Below, piece by piece: positions 55,574 through 63,382 of a stretch of DNA of 64,000 nt. Each line of letters begins with the position of its first letter. The stretch's first letter is position 1. The DNA comes from Chitinophaga sp. CF118 (GTDB taxonomy: Bacteria; Bacteroidota; Bacteroidia; Chitinophagales; Chitinophagaceae), in contig NZ_FOMK01000006.1 of NCBI RefSeq assembly GCF_900112615.1, positions 62,001 through 126,000 on the forward strand, in the 5' to 3' direction. The notes beneath the pieces are model-generated. The model made no database searches. It saw nothing but the letters and a program-made list of their open reading frames with translations, and was not told the DNA's origin. A program made the translations under genes and the position numbers.

Positions 55574-56278
55574 ATGGAACTGAACTACATGCCTCCACCC
55601 CATATTGCCGCCGCTGATTTACCGCGCATTCCGGTTACCTATCGTTGGGATAACACGACAGAGGAGGAGATGATGTTCTTTCAGATGAACATCGCGCACC
55701 GTATGGCAGAGATGTCCGCCAGGGCTGCATTGGCGTTTTCGCTGGGTGCTTTGGAATGGACGTTATGGCGGCTGCGTCCTGAACTTCCGGGAGATGACGT
55801 GTTCCAGTTCCTTGACGCAGCCTGGGCTGGGCTCGTGGATTGGAGCTACCTCAAGTCTTTTGACCTGCCTGAATGGGAGCCGGCCTTTGAACGGCCAGTG
55901 GGGGGACCACTCTGGGAGTCGTTCAATGTGCTGCAGATGTCCTTCGTAGAGGCGCGCGACAGCAAGCCGTTTATGCATAATCCGGTGATCATCTCGAAGA
56001 TTGCATTATACGTGTGTGGACGACCAGATGCTTTCAAGACCTGGCGGCGCTCAATCATCAAGCGTCTGATCACTATGTATCCGATGGACCTTACAGCACC
56101 TACTGGTTGTCCGGTACCACGCAACCTGCTCGATCCTGGCTATGTCCCCTCTCCGGAGATGAACAACAAACACATCGCTGATTATCTGGCTGGCCTCAAC
56201 TGGCAAACCAACCGATTCCTCCATTCGCCTGATGAAATGCTGGAGAATGGCTTTGATGGCGTTCCTTACACCTTTTAA
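55574..56278 (+). CDS. Unrecognised protein, G+C-rich, paralogue of 59215
   Basis: This 234-residue cytoplasmic protein, rich in Trp and Pro, starts MELNYMPPPHIAAADLPRIP, with AFSLGALEWTLWRLRPELPG in the middle. I know no family for it. The DNA is strikingly richer in G+C than its neighbours: two 60-base lines inside it (55681 and 55861) count 57% and 65% G+C, against 33% for a line in the next gene (56341). This points to recent acquisition from another source. A shorter paralogue is at 59215. Confidence 0.7.
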   Translation: MELNYMPPPHIAAADLPRIPVTYRWDNTTEEEMMFFQMNIAHRMAEMSARAALAFSLGALEWTLWRLRPELPGDDVFQFLDAAWAGLVDWSYLKSFDLPEWEPAFERPVGGPLWESFNVLQMSFVEARDSKPFMHNPVIISKIALYVCGRPDAFKTWRRSIIKRLITMYPMDLTAPTGCPVPRNLLDPGYVPSPEMNNKHIADYLAGLNWQTNRFLHSPDEMLENGFDGVPYTF

Positions 56279-56286
56279 CTAATTTT

Positions 56287-58473
56287 ATGAATAGCTATTT
56301 TAAAACGCATGAAGAAATCAGCCATCTATTTCAGATCGCCTTTGAGGATTTGAATAGGAATGGATATGATACTGCTGCTGCCTTTTTTAAAGATGCTTTT
56401 CGTCATGACCCTTATCGACTGGAAGCTCATTATAAATTAGCTATTTATTTCGCTTCTATAAAAGATGTACATCGTTTTAGGAATCATTTCTTCAGGTGCT
56501 GGAATATTGATGTGGCATACAAAGAAAGAATAGCAACCGATGAAGTTGTAGTGAATGCATTGGGTGATGCATCTATTGCAGAAGTTATTGCAGCAAAAGA
56601 TGAACCGGGTTTATTGATGGAAAAGGATTTTATAGCCATAGATCCGGCAGGATATGACGTCATTTTGAAATTTAGACCCACACATAAAAATGAGATAAAG
56701 AGAATTTATCACTCACTGGATTATAAAATTGCCAATTGGTTTATAATTGACCAGTCAGATAGCCTTACTCCTTTTGCGGAGTATCTCAATAGTGAAGAGG
56801 ATTATGATTTTGATAAGATCGACTATTTCACGTTGTCTTCTAACAGGAAATACATGGAAGGTACACCCGAAGGATTGTTTGCTGCGTTGCAGCAAATAAG
56901 TCCTTATATAGAAGATGTACGTTTCCTTACAACATCGGAGTGGGATGAATATATGGAAGAAGTGGTAATTGAAGGGGGAAAGATACATATTTACCTTCAT
57001 TCGCTGGGACTGGATAGTTATGATGAGCAGTTGAAATGTTTTCAGGGAGTTGTTGATTCGTATCCGGAAGATAGTATGTTATGGAGCTGGTTGTACATAC
57101 AATGCCAGGATATGGTTGAGGTTGCACTCGCAAATGATTGGCTGGATAAAGCAGCAGAATCTTTGGATAGAGCCTTCGCAGTGTCTAAATCGGATGATCC
57201 CAGATTACTTTACCTGAAGGGGAAGTTAGTACTTGGCAGAGGAGATATTAACGCAGCAATCATTTGTTTCAAAGAAGCTGTAGCAAAAAACTATCGTGTA
57301 TTTGAGATATACAGAGATTTAGGTGAGTTGCTGTTATTTAATACAGATGAGTACAGGGAAAGCGCTGCGCTTTTTTCAGCGGCACTGGAGATCCGTAAGA
57401 ATATCCCTATTCGACTTAAAAGAGCACTGGCGTATTATAAAACAGGGGAGATAGAAAAAGCAAATATTGATATTGAGTGCTACATCCCCAATATAGAGAC
57501 ATATAATAACTCAATGCTTGTGTATGGAGGGTGGTTGTTTTCAAACGCCGGTTTTAGCATTCCCGCAAATATGTTTTTTGAAGCAGCGCTGGGGAAAAAT
57601 AGGTTGTTTGAAGAGTATCTGACTGAAAAATTAAATGGATCTGCAACGCCAGATGATCCATTCTATATAAGGCTGCTGACCGAAAATACCCACCTTAAAT
57701 TACGCGCCTATATTGGATTAATGCTAAATGCAGCATCACCTGCATCTGAACGGAAGTATGAGATGGAAGCGCTGGTGATTGCAGAAAAGGATGCAGAGCT
57801 TTTATTCAATATCGGTGTTTGGTTTCGGGATAAAAAGAAAGTAGAGGAGGAGGAGAAATATTATGACCTGTCCATTGCACAGGATCCGCATTTTATCAAA
57901 TCCCTGAATAATAAAAGTATCATCCGGTTACGGAATGGGGATTATGAAACAGTATTGAAATTAGCGGAACAGATGGAAGCTGCAGATCCGAATTATCCAG
58001 GCACCTGTATCACGAAAGGGAATGCGCATTATCACCTGAAAGATTATGAAAATGCACTGATCGCCTATGAAAAACATATTGTACTGATGCCTGCATCAGA
58101 ACTTGGTTATTTTGGTGTGGGATTTACTTATGTTCATATGAGACAAGATGAAAAGGCGATTCCTTATCTGCTGAAAGCTATTGAAATAGCTCCGGAAGGG
58201 GCGCAGGTAAATGAAATATATAGCAACCTGGCATGCTGTTATAACAACACCGGACGGTTAGAAGAAGGGATTGCAGCGGCGGAGACATCAATCGCTATCA
58301 ACCCCCGTTTTTACCATCCGTATTATATGCTGGCGTGTATTTATGCAAAGCAGGATCATTTGGATGATGCTTTGAAAATGGTGCAACAGGCACTATCACT
58401 GGATGCATCCCAGCGGGATTTAATTTTATATGAAACTGATCTTTTGAAGCTGAATCTAAAGGATAGAATATAG
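56287..58473 (+). CDS. Large TPR-repeat protein
   Basis: This 728-residue protein is made largely of tetratricopeptide repeats. A first block (about 10-70) is followed by a non-TPR domain (about 95-235) that I do not recognise, then repeats from about 250 to 728 (for example GNAHYHLKDYENALIAYEKH and LACIYAKQDHLDDALKMVQQ). There is no signal peptide. TPRs mediate protein-protein contacts, and no catalytic motif is seen. It starts eight bases after the preceding stop, in operon with it. Confidence 0.85.
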   Translation: MNSYFKTHEEISHLFQIAFEDLNRNGYDTAAAFFKDAFRHDPYRLEAHYKLAIYFASIKDVHRFRNHFFRCWNIDVAYKERIATDEVVVNALGDASIAEVIAAKDEPGLLMEKDFIAIDPAGYDVILKFRPTHKNEIKRIYHSLDYKIANWFIIDQSDSLTPFAEYLNSEEDYDFDKIDYFTLSSNRKYMEGTPEGLFAALQQISPYIEDVRFLTTSEWDEYMEEVVIEGGKIHIYLHSLGLDSYDEQLKCFQGVVDSYPEDSMLWSWLYIQCQDMVEVALANDWLDKAAESLDRAFAVSKSDDPRLLYLKGKLVLGRGDINAAIICFKEAVAKNYRVFEIYRDLGELLLFNTDEYRESAALFSAALEIRKNIPIRLKRALAYYKTGEIEKANIDIECYIPNIETYNNSMLVYGGWLFSNAGFSIPANMFFEAALGKNRLFEEYLTEKLNGSATPDDPFYIRLLTENTHLKLRAYIGLMLNAASPASERKYEMEALVIAEKDAELLFNIGVWFRDKKKVEEEEKYYDLSIAQDPHFIKSLNNKSIIRLRNGDYETVLKLAEQMEAADPNYPGTCITKGNAHYHLKDYENALIAYEKHIVLMPASELGYFGVGFTYVHMRQDEKAIPYLLKAIEIAPEGAQVNEIYSNLACCYNNTGRLEEGIAAAETSIAINPRFYHPYYMLACIYAKQDHLDDALKMVQQALSLDASQRDLILYETDLLKLNLKDRI

Positions 58474-58577
58474 GCCAATTATTTCGAAGTAAAAGAACGT
58501 ATTGAAAAATGAAGCGGAAACAATGCCTTCCCCCGGCAGCGGCACTTTAAATTTAAGTATAAAGCAGAATAAAAAAC

Positions 58578-59195
58578 ATGAAACAGACGTGGAAAACAGT
58601 AGAAGATAAACTAAAAGAAATGGCTCCAATGGTATATGAAGATTTAAATGAAGGCGCAACACAGGAACAAATTGATGAATTGGAGCGTTTGATAGGTGTA
58701 AAATTGCCTATGGATTTTGTTGAATTCTATAAGATTCATAATGGACAAACCCCCATAAAGTTTGATCCGAATATTTCTTTGTTTGATCATACCAAATTAA
58801 TGTCTATAGAGGAAATAATTGAAGTGTGGACAAGGTGGAAAGAACAAGTTGATGCGGGAGAATTTATTGATGATAAAAATATGCCCTGGAAAACAAATCC
58901 AGATACTGGCATTAAAAATGATTGGTGGAATCCATTATGGATACCCTTTTTTGATGATGCGGATTGTAATCATTATTGTATTGATTTAGACCCTGCCAAA
59001 GATGGAAACTATGGTCAGGTAATAAAAACATGGCATGATGATAAGGAAAGAAGGGTGGTTACGAAGTCATTTAAAGATTGGTTCATTCAATTTAAAGAAG
59101 ATTTATTAAATGGAGAATTAGTGAAGGTGGAATTTAGTAGTGAGGGAAACCTGACTTATTTTGGGATTGACTACAAAAAATTATACGATAAATAA
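58578..59195 (+). CDS. SMI1/KNR4-family (SUKH) protein, classical Knr4-like type
   Basis: This 205-residue protein has the standard SMI1/KNR4 N-terminus (ATQEQIDELERLIGVKLPMD then FVEFYKIHNGQTP) and core (WWNPLWIPFFDDADCNHYCI, DLDPAKDGNYGQVI), closely resembling the Knr4-like bacterial group rather than the divergent TPR-linked SUKH domains nearby. Its DNA is A+T-rich (one 60-base line counts 32% G+C). It is presumably an immunity-type or regulatory binding protein. The 104-bp gap before it shows no terminator. Confidence 0.88.
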   Translation: MKQTWKTVEDKLKEMAPMVYEDLNEGATQEQIDELERLIGVKLPMDFVEFYKIHNGQTPIKFDPNISLFDHTKLMSIEEIIEVWTRWKEQVDAGEFIDDKNMPWKTNPDTGIKNDWWNPLWIPFFDDADCNHYCIDLDPAKDGNYGQVIKTWHDDKERRVVTKSFKDWFIQFKEDLLNGELVKVEFSSEGNLTYFGIDYKKLYDK

Positions 59196-59214
59196 GATAA
59201 AGACTATAGATGAT

Positions 59215-59616
59215 ATGGCACTGAAGATACCATCTCATATTGCCAGCACCGGCTTTGCAGGGAAGCGGATCACTTATTCCTGGAACCTTAAGGTAGGACT
59301 CAGGCTTATTGAGTATGATGATACCCCTAAGGAGCTTCAGACGTATTTTGCTATTGATGAAGCTGATTTTCGCACTAAGATGGGCCTTGGTATTGCACTT
59401 ACTGAATGGGTTGTCTGGCGTCTGTCTGGTTTGACTGACATAACAGATGCACTTCTCCGTATTGAAGCTGCCTGGGCCACTATTGTGCGGCCAGAACTAG
59501 CACCCGGATTGGATTACTTACTACCAGATGACCATAAGCTGGATCCGGTACTTCGACCACTTGAACACGCGATGCTGCATCATCGATATGGTACGGGAAA
59601 GAGACATCCCGGATAA
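59215..59616 (+). CDS. Truncated paralogue of the 55574 protein
   Basis: This 133-residue protein starts at 59215 (MALKIPSHIASTGFAGKRIT). It shares with the 55574 product the order of SHIA, YSWN, an ALTEWVVWRLSGL-like Trp motif, IEAAWATIV and a PLEHAM segment. It ends about 100 residues earlier, after HHRYGTGKRHPG, so the C-terminal part is lost or encoded in a broken frame. It may be a decaying copy. Family unknown. Confidence 0.6.
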   Translation: MALKIPSHIASTGFAGKRITYSWNLKVGLRLIEYDDTPKELQTYFAIDEADFRTKMGLGIALTEWVVWRLSGLTDITDALLRIEAAWATIVRPELAPGLDYLLPDDHKLDPVLRPLEHAMLHHRYGTGKRHPG

Positions 59617-59649
59617 GCAGAAACAGTATTTTATAAGATTTTACAGTTT

Positions 59650-59664
59650 GGACAAAGATTGTCC
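59650..59664 (+). terminator. Small hairpin at the end of the long operon
   Basis: A 6-bp perfect stem (GGACAA at 59650-59655 with TTGTCC at 59659-59664) and a 3-base loop lie after the last plus-strand gene and before the convergent minus-strand genes. The T-run is missing, so this is a weak terminator call. Confidence 0.3.
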
Positions 59665-59701
59665 GGACTGGTATTCAGTTAATAAAAAATATAAGCTTAA
59701 C

Positions 59702-60376
59702 TTATAATACGGACATAAGCAAATTGGTTAACTTTTCAGTAGAGATTTCAGCAGCCTCAATATTCTCAAATGGAAAATATATCTCTACCAAATCATTCAC
59801 TCCCTTTACTTCAAGAGAATCATTATTGATAAAGGCTATCTTATTATAGCGAGCTTTCCAACCGCTAAGAGCATCCTCCTCTTTCAGCAGATCAATAATG
59901 ACCTGTTGTATTTTTTGCGTAAGCTTTAATACCCTGTTTAATTGCAGACCATCTGTAGGAAGCTCCATAGCCGGTACTCCAACATTTATAGCATGCGCAT
60001 TAAAAATAGCTTCTGAAAAAAGTTGAAAACCTCTTTGAACTGCTAACTTTCCTGAGATTTCGTAAGTCTCATTTTTTGTAAGCTTACCCAAAGACAGTAT
60101 ACTAAGCAGATCAGCAGGATTAATCAATTCAATGGACTCGATTTTCCCAACTGTAAGATGTAAAAACCTGGTTGTTAATGCATTTCTGTCATCGGCAACT
60201 TGTAATACCAGAAAGACTTCATCGTTTCTTACTTTACCAATCGTTACTATTACACCTGTATAGGAACGTCCGGCATCAGTAGTGAGGCATAATATTGTAG
60301 CAGGAAAATGTTCTGCTATATGAAATAAAAGTTCCTGCTTATTAATAGCAGGAACTGATTTTAGTAATTTGTTCAT
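59702..60376 (-). CDS. Unrecognised protein, downstream partner of the 60384 gene
   Basis: This 224-residue protein starts MNKLLKSVPAINKQELLFHI. The N-terminal half contains beta-rich sequence (YTGVIVTIGKVRNDEVFLVL) and a helical part follows (LNRVLKLTQKIQQVIIDLLK). I recognise no family. It lies seven bases after the stop of the 60384 gene and is probably expressed with it from a phased-GTAG promoter. A duplicate of its first 18 codons, cut short by a stop, sits at 60984-61040, so the unit was once duplicated. Confidence 0.65.
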   Translation of the reverse strand: MNKLLKSVPAINKQELLFHIAEHFPATILCLTTDAGRSYTGVIVTIGKVRNDEVFLVLQVADDRNALTTRFLHLTVGKIESIELINPADLLSILSLGKLTKNETYEISGKLAVQRGFQLFSEAIFNAHAINVGVPAMELPTDGLQLNRVLKLTQKIQQVIIDLLKEEDALSGWKARYNKIAFINNDSLEVKGVNDLVEIYFPFENIEAAEISTEKLTNLLMSVL

Positions 60377-60383
60377 TGGATTT

Positions 60384-60794
60384 CTATAAATTTTTCATTA
60401 AAAGTTCTCCGAGTTCTGTAGCCCGTTCAGTAATATTATTTATATTATTGAATGGTTGATGATCTATTGTTAAAACACCGTCCTTGAATGAGTATGCGCC
60501 GGATGCATAATAGAAGCCCCCTTCATTTTTAATAACTACTTTTTTCAAGGCTTCCTGAAGTGCTTGTTTCCCCATATCATCGGCTGTAATTTCTTTTAAT
60601 GCTTCGATTATAGGTGTGAAATATACCTTGGTAAAGCCTTCATCATACATCTCTGCATATTCATCTTCTGCTATACTATCCCAGTTTATCTCAAATTCGA
60701 TTGTGTAACCGGCAAGTGCATTGATTTCATCTGTTAACTTTTTGTAGCTGCCATCCTGAAATGCTTTCAACGCTCTTTTTTCTAATAATCCCAT
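60384..60794 (-). CDS. Unrecognised small acidic protein, paralogue of 61048
   Basis: This 136-residue protein begins MGLLEKRALKAFQDGSYKK and is about 75-80% identical by eye to the 61048 product. It has a central helical segment (ADDMGKQALQEALKKVVIKN) and a beta-rich end (GVLTIDHQPFNN). No family is recognised. Its promoter contains phased GTAG repeats and a -7-like element with identical spacing to the paralogue. It is probably a small cytoplasmic binding or immunity-type protein, by context only. Confidence 0.7.
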   Translation of the reverse strand: MGLLEKRALKAFQDGSYKKLTDEINALAGYTIEFEINWDSIAEDEYAEMYDEGFTKVYFTPIIEALKEITADDMGKQALQEALKKVVIKNEGGFYYASGAYSFKDGVLTIDHQPFNNINNITERATELGELLMKNL

Positions 60795-60834
60795 GATTTT
60801 AATTTTAAGTTTTTTAAGAAATTTAGTAGAAGCC

Positions 60835-60924
60835 CGAAAGTAAGTGCAGGATGGAGTATGTAGAAATATTGGTCAACTACAAATACTCTACGCTTATTAT
60901 ATATATATACTACAAATGCTCTAC
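60835..60924 (-). promoter_or_regulatory. Phased-GTAG promoter, copy 3 (minus strand)
   Basis: Read on the minus strand, GTAG begins at 60924, 60913, 60891 and 60880 (offsets 0, 11, 33, 44, the same as copy 2). Exactly 38 bp after the last comes TACTTTCG (60842 to 60835), one base from TAnnTTTG. It drives the 60794 gene about 40 bp further on. Confidence 0.7.
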
Positions 60925-60983
60925 AACTGTAGTGTGTTTTTTATAGTTAATTGATTTATATTGTGTTTGGTAAGCGAGGTCTG

Positions 60984-61040
60984 TTAAAATAAAAGTTCCT
61001 GCTTATCAATAGCAGGAACCGGGTTTAATAATTTGCTCAT
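60984..61040 (-). pseudogene. Truncated duplicate of the 59702 gene start
   Basis: ATG at 61040 (minus) opens MSKLLNPVPAIDKQELLF and meets TAA at 60984-60986. The sequence is nearly the same as the first 18 residues of the 59702 product, and it lies in the same position, seven bases after the stop of its small upstream gene (61048). It is the relic of a tandem duplication of the two-gene unit. Confidence 0.8.
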
Positions 61041-61047
61041 TGGATTT

Positions 61048-61458
61048 CTATAAATTTTTCATTAAAAGTGCTCCCAACTCAGTAGAACGCTCAGTAATAT
61101 TGTCTACGTTACTAAATGGTACATGGTCTATTGTTAAAACACCATTACTGAATGAATAGGCATTGGATCCATAAACGAACCCTCCTTCATTTTTAATAAC
61201 CACTTTCTTCAAAGCCTCCTTAAGTGCTTCTTTTCCCATATCATCAGCTGTTATTTCTTTTAAGGCTGCTATAAGAGGAGTAAAATATACCTTGGTAAAG
61301 GAATCATCATATATAGCTGCATATTCATCTAGTGCCAGGGTATCCCAGTTGATCTCAAATTCGATCGTGTAACCGGCAATTGCAGTGATTTCATCTGTTA
61401 AGGTTTTGTAGCTGCCGTCCTGAAATGCTTTCAATGCTCTTTTTTCTAATAATCCCAT
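61048..61458 (-). CDS. Unrecognised small acidic protein, paralogue of 60384
   Basis: This 136-residue tandem copy of the 60384 protein (MGLLEKRALKAFQDGSYKTL) differs at scattered positions (for example FVYGSNAYSF versus FYYASGAYSF). It is the first gene of the duplicated unit, whose second gene is now an 18-codon stump. Function unknown. Its promoter has three phased GTAG repeats and a perfect -7 element. Confidence 0.7.
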   Translation of the reverse strand: MGLLEKRALKAFQDGSYKTLTDEITAIAGYTIEFEINWDTLALDEYAAIYDDSFTKVYFTPLIAALKEITADDMGKEALKEALKKVVIKNEGGFVYGSNAYSFSNGVLTIDHVPFSNVDNITERSTELGALLMKNL

Positions 61459-61498
61459 GATGTTAATTTTAAGGTTTTTAAGAAATTTAGTAGAAGAC

Positions 61499-61566
61499 CA
61501 AAACTAAGTAGCGGGGGGAGTATGTACAAATATTGGTCGACTACAAATAGTCTACACCTATTCTAC
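61499..61566 (-). promoter_or_regulatory. Phased-GTAG promoter, copy 4 (minus strand)
   Basis: On the minus strand GTAG begins at 61566, 61555 and 61544, three copies with an 11-bp period. TAGTTTTG (61506 to 61499, perfect TAnnTTTG) begins exactly 38 bp after the last. The 61458 start lies 40 bp downstream. Confidence 0.75.
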
Positions 61567-61622
61567 AGATGTTTTAAGATTATGATAATCAATTTATTGT
61601 AATTGATTATATAATTGACGAT

Positions 61623-61698
61623 GTAGATGTTTTTAATGCATGTAGATCATTTGTAGTAGTACGATAGTTATGTAATCTCTTTCAGTAATGTATTTTTG
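61623..61698 (+). promoter_or_regulatory. Phased-GTAG promoter, copy 5
   Basis: GTAG occurs at 61642 and 61653 (11-bp period), with another at 61623. TATTTTTG at 61691-61698 begins exactly 38 bp after the last GTAG, and TTTCAG lies just upstream of it as in copies 1 and 2. The start codon at 61723 is 25 bp on. The divergent copy 4 promoter lies about 60 bp away. Confidence 0.75.
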
Positions 61699-61722
61699 AC
61701 AGAACGATAAGAAGTTGATCAA

Positions 61723-62646
61723 ATGAGTAAACTGCCACCAGAGATTGGATACATCACGGGGATAATTACAGAAACAGGTGTTATTGCCATTATAGCCGCA
61801 TCTGAAGAACTGGAGAATAAAGACATACCCCATAGCTTACTGGCCATCTTAAAAGATAAAACCTGGAAGATATTCCAGGAAGATATGGACATTGTTTCAT
61901 TAACATCCGGTAAAGGGAATTTCGCAAGACATGTAAGCTACATGGGAATCGATGGACAACTAACCATCAATGAACCCAGTGCTGTCCATAATGAACACGT
62001 CCACAAAGGCAAAAATGGCCCTAACAATCTGAGGACCATGAGTGAGGTCCGTGCCATTGGGGATTACTTCGTTGCTGTGGGTATGAGAAGGCAGGTTTAC
62101 AGTAGAAAGATCATGAATGGGAAATGGGCGCGGCTGGATGCTGGTGTTATTCTGGAAGAAGATTCCCTGGAGATCGCAGGTTTTTTAAGCGTTGATGGGA
62201 TATATGATAATGAAATCTACGCTGTTGGCTATCGCGGAGAAATCTGGATGCGTAAAACAAAACAATGGCAACAAATTGATAGCCCTGTAAAGACTCGCCT
62301 GGAATGTGTTCGCTGTGGGGCTGATGGTACCGTGTTAATCTGTGGCGAAAATGGGGTAGTGCTGAAAGGGAGAGGTACACAATGGAAGGTGATTCAGACA
62401 AATGAAACAGGGACATTCAAAAGCGCGACACAATTCAAGGGCCAATGGTATATAGCAGATGAAGAAGGGCATCTGTATATAGTCATGGACGATGGACTTC
62501 ATCCTGAACCCGGTTTTGAGAAACTGGGCGCCACCAGTGGTACCATAGACTCAAATGAAAACACCCTACTCTCAGTTGGAGAAGAAGACATCGTGTTATT
62601 CGATGGCAAAAAATGGCAGCGACTGAAGCATCCACCTTTTAAATAA
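61723..62646 (+). CDS. Probable beta-propeller-like protein
   Basis: This 307-residue protein without signal peptide has a short N-terminal domain (about 1-85) and, from about residue 105, repeated strands of the type DYFVAVGMRRQVYSR, EIYAVGYRGEIWMRKTKQW, TVLICGENGVVLKGRGTQW and LYIVMDDGLHP. The spacing (about 40 residues) and the G-x-x-G-x-(I/V)-W/L pattern suggest a beta-propeller of the Ycf48/BNR kind, here probably five or six blades. The role is unknown. It is driven by a phased-GTAG promoter and followed 14 bp later by another gene. Confidence 0.6.
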   Translation: MSKLPPEIGYITGIITETGVIAIIAASEELENKDIPHSLLAILKDKTWKIFQEDMDIVSLTSGKGNFARHVSYMGIDGQLTINEPSAVHNEHVHKGKNGPNNLRTMSEVRAIGDYFVAVGMRRQVYSRKIMNGKWARLDAGVILEEDSLEIAGFLSVDGIYDNEIYAVGYRGEIWMRKTKQWQQIDSPVKTRLECVRCGADGTVLICGENGVVLKGRGTQWKVIQTNETGTFKSATQFKGQWYIADEEGHLYIVMDDGLHPEPGFEKLGATSGTIDSNENTLLSVGEEDIVLFDGKKWQRLKHPPFK

Positions 62647-62660
62647 AAAATCTACAAATA

Positions 62661-63230
62661 ATGAATGAACATACTAAGTCTGAAAAATTCGCCAGTAATT
62701 TTCATGGTAATAAACTCCCTGAAGAGTTATCAGCGCTGTTTGAATTCGAACAGGAATATGGTACTGAAAGCTATTCGCAATGTTTTTACCTTGATAGCGA
62801 TGGTGAATCAGCCATTTCTTCCTGGTCAACAGATAAAGATTTTTTAAAGATGCTGATGCCATTTGCTGTTGCAAATGGTTCCGGTTCTATTTATGTATTT
62901 TGGGATGATGGGAAAGGCAAGTCTTTAAAAGAAATGCCCGTTGTTGTATTCGGTGATGAAGGTGGTGTTCATATTGTGGCAAAGAATATCCTTGAGTTAA
63001 TGCAGTTGCTGACATTCGATCATGAAATATCGGTATATCACGATGAAGCCTATTTTTATAAAAGTGAAGATGATGATGAGGAAAGCGAGTACGCACAAGT
63101 CTATAAAGACTGGTTGAAGGAAACATTTAATATAGACGCTATAGATAAACCCGATGTAATAATAAAAACCGCACAGGATGAGTTTAAAGCTTCATTTGGT
63201 GCGTGGTTCGCACAATACTATAATGAATAA
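62661..63230 (+). CDS. Probable SUKH-like small acidic protein
   Basis: This 189-residue acidic protein shows features reminiscent of the SMI1/KNR4 superfamily: PEELSALFEFEQEYG, SGSIYVFWDDG, PVVVFGDEGGVHIVAKNILE then LMQLLTFD. The central GDEGG-x-H segment and the following helix are seen in many bacterial immunity-like SUKH proteins. I rate the assignment as moderate. It is co-transcribed with the propeller-like gene. Confidence 0.55.
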   Translation: MNEHTKSEKFASNFHGNKLPEELSALFEFEQEYGTESYSQCFYLDSDGESAISSWSTDKDFLKMLMPFAVANGSGSIYVFWDDGKGKSLKEMPVVVFGDEGGVHIVAKNILELMQLLTFDHEISVYHDEAYFYKSEDDDEESEYAQVYKDWLKETFNIDAIDKPDVIIKTAQDEFKASFGAWFAQYYNE

Positions 63231-63233
63231 TAA

Positions 63234-63333
63234 ATGACCAACTCAGAGAAAATACCTGCATTTAAGCGCTGCTTATACATCGTTTAACATTACAGAAAAA
63301 CTTATTTCAGAAAATAAACTGGATATAACATAG
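63234..63333 (+). pseudogene. 5' remnant of a TPR-SUKH gene
   Basis: ATG at 63234 opens MTNSEKIPAFKRCLYIV followed by a stop. In the next frame the sequence continues ITEKLISENKLDIT to TAG at 63331-63333. Together these match the start of the 50096 product (NNSERILAFKRLYVAADKLM), with one frameshift. The rest of the gene is missing. Confidence 0.7.
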
Positions 63334-63382
63334 GCCTCCCCTCACGGGACACGCAAATATTAATATTCAAAAATAACAAAGG

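Noticed and set aside
60841-60935. Minus-strand promoter region as a transposon end or att site
   Set aside because: The repeats are direct, 11 bp in period and shared with four other promoters. No inverted ends or target duplication are seen.
36004-61698. GTAG repeats as LytTR-type binding sites
   Set aside because: LytTR regulators use longer direct repeats with a different core, and no LytTR protein is seen in the window.
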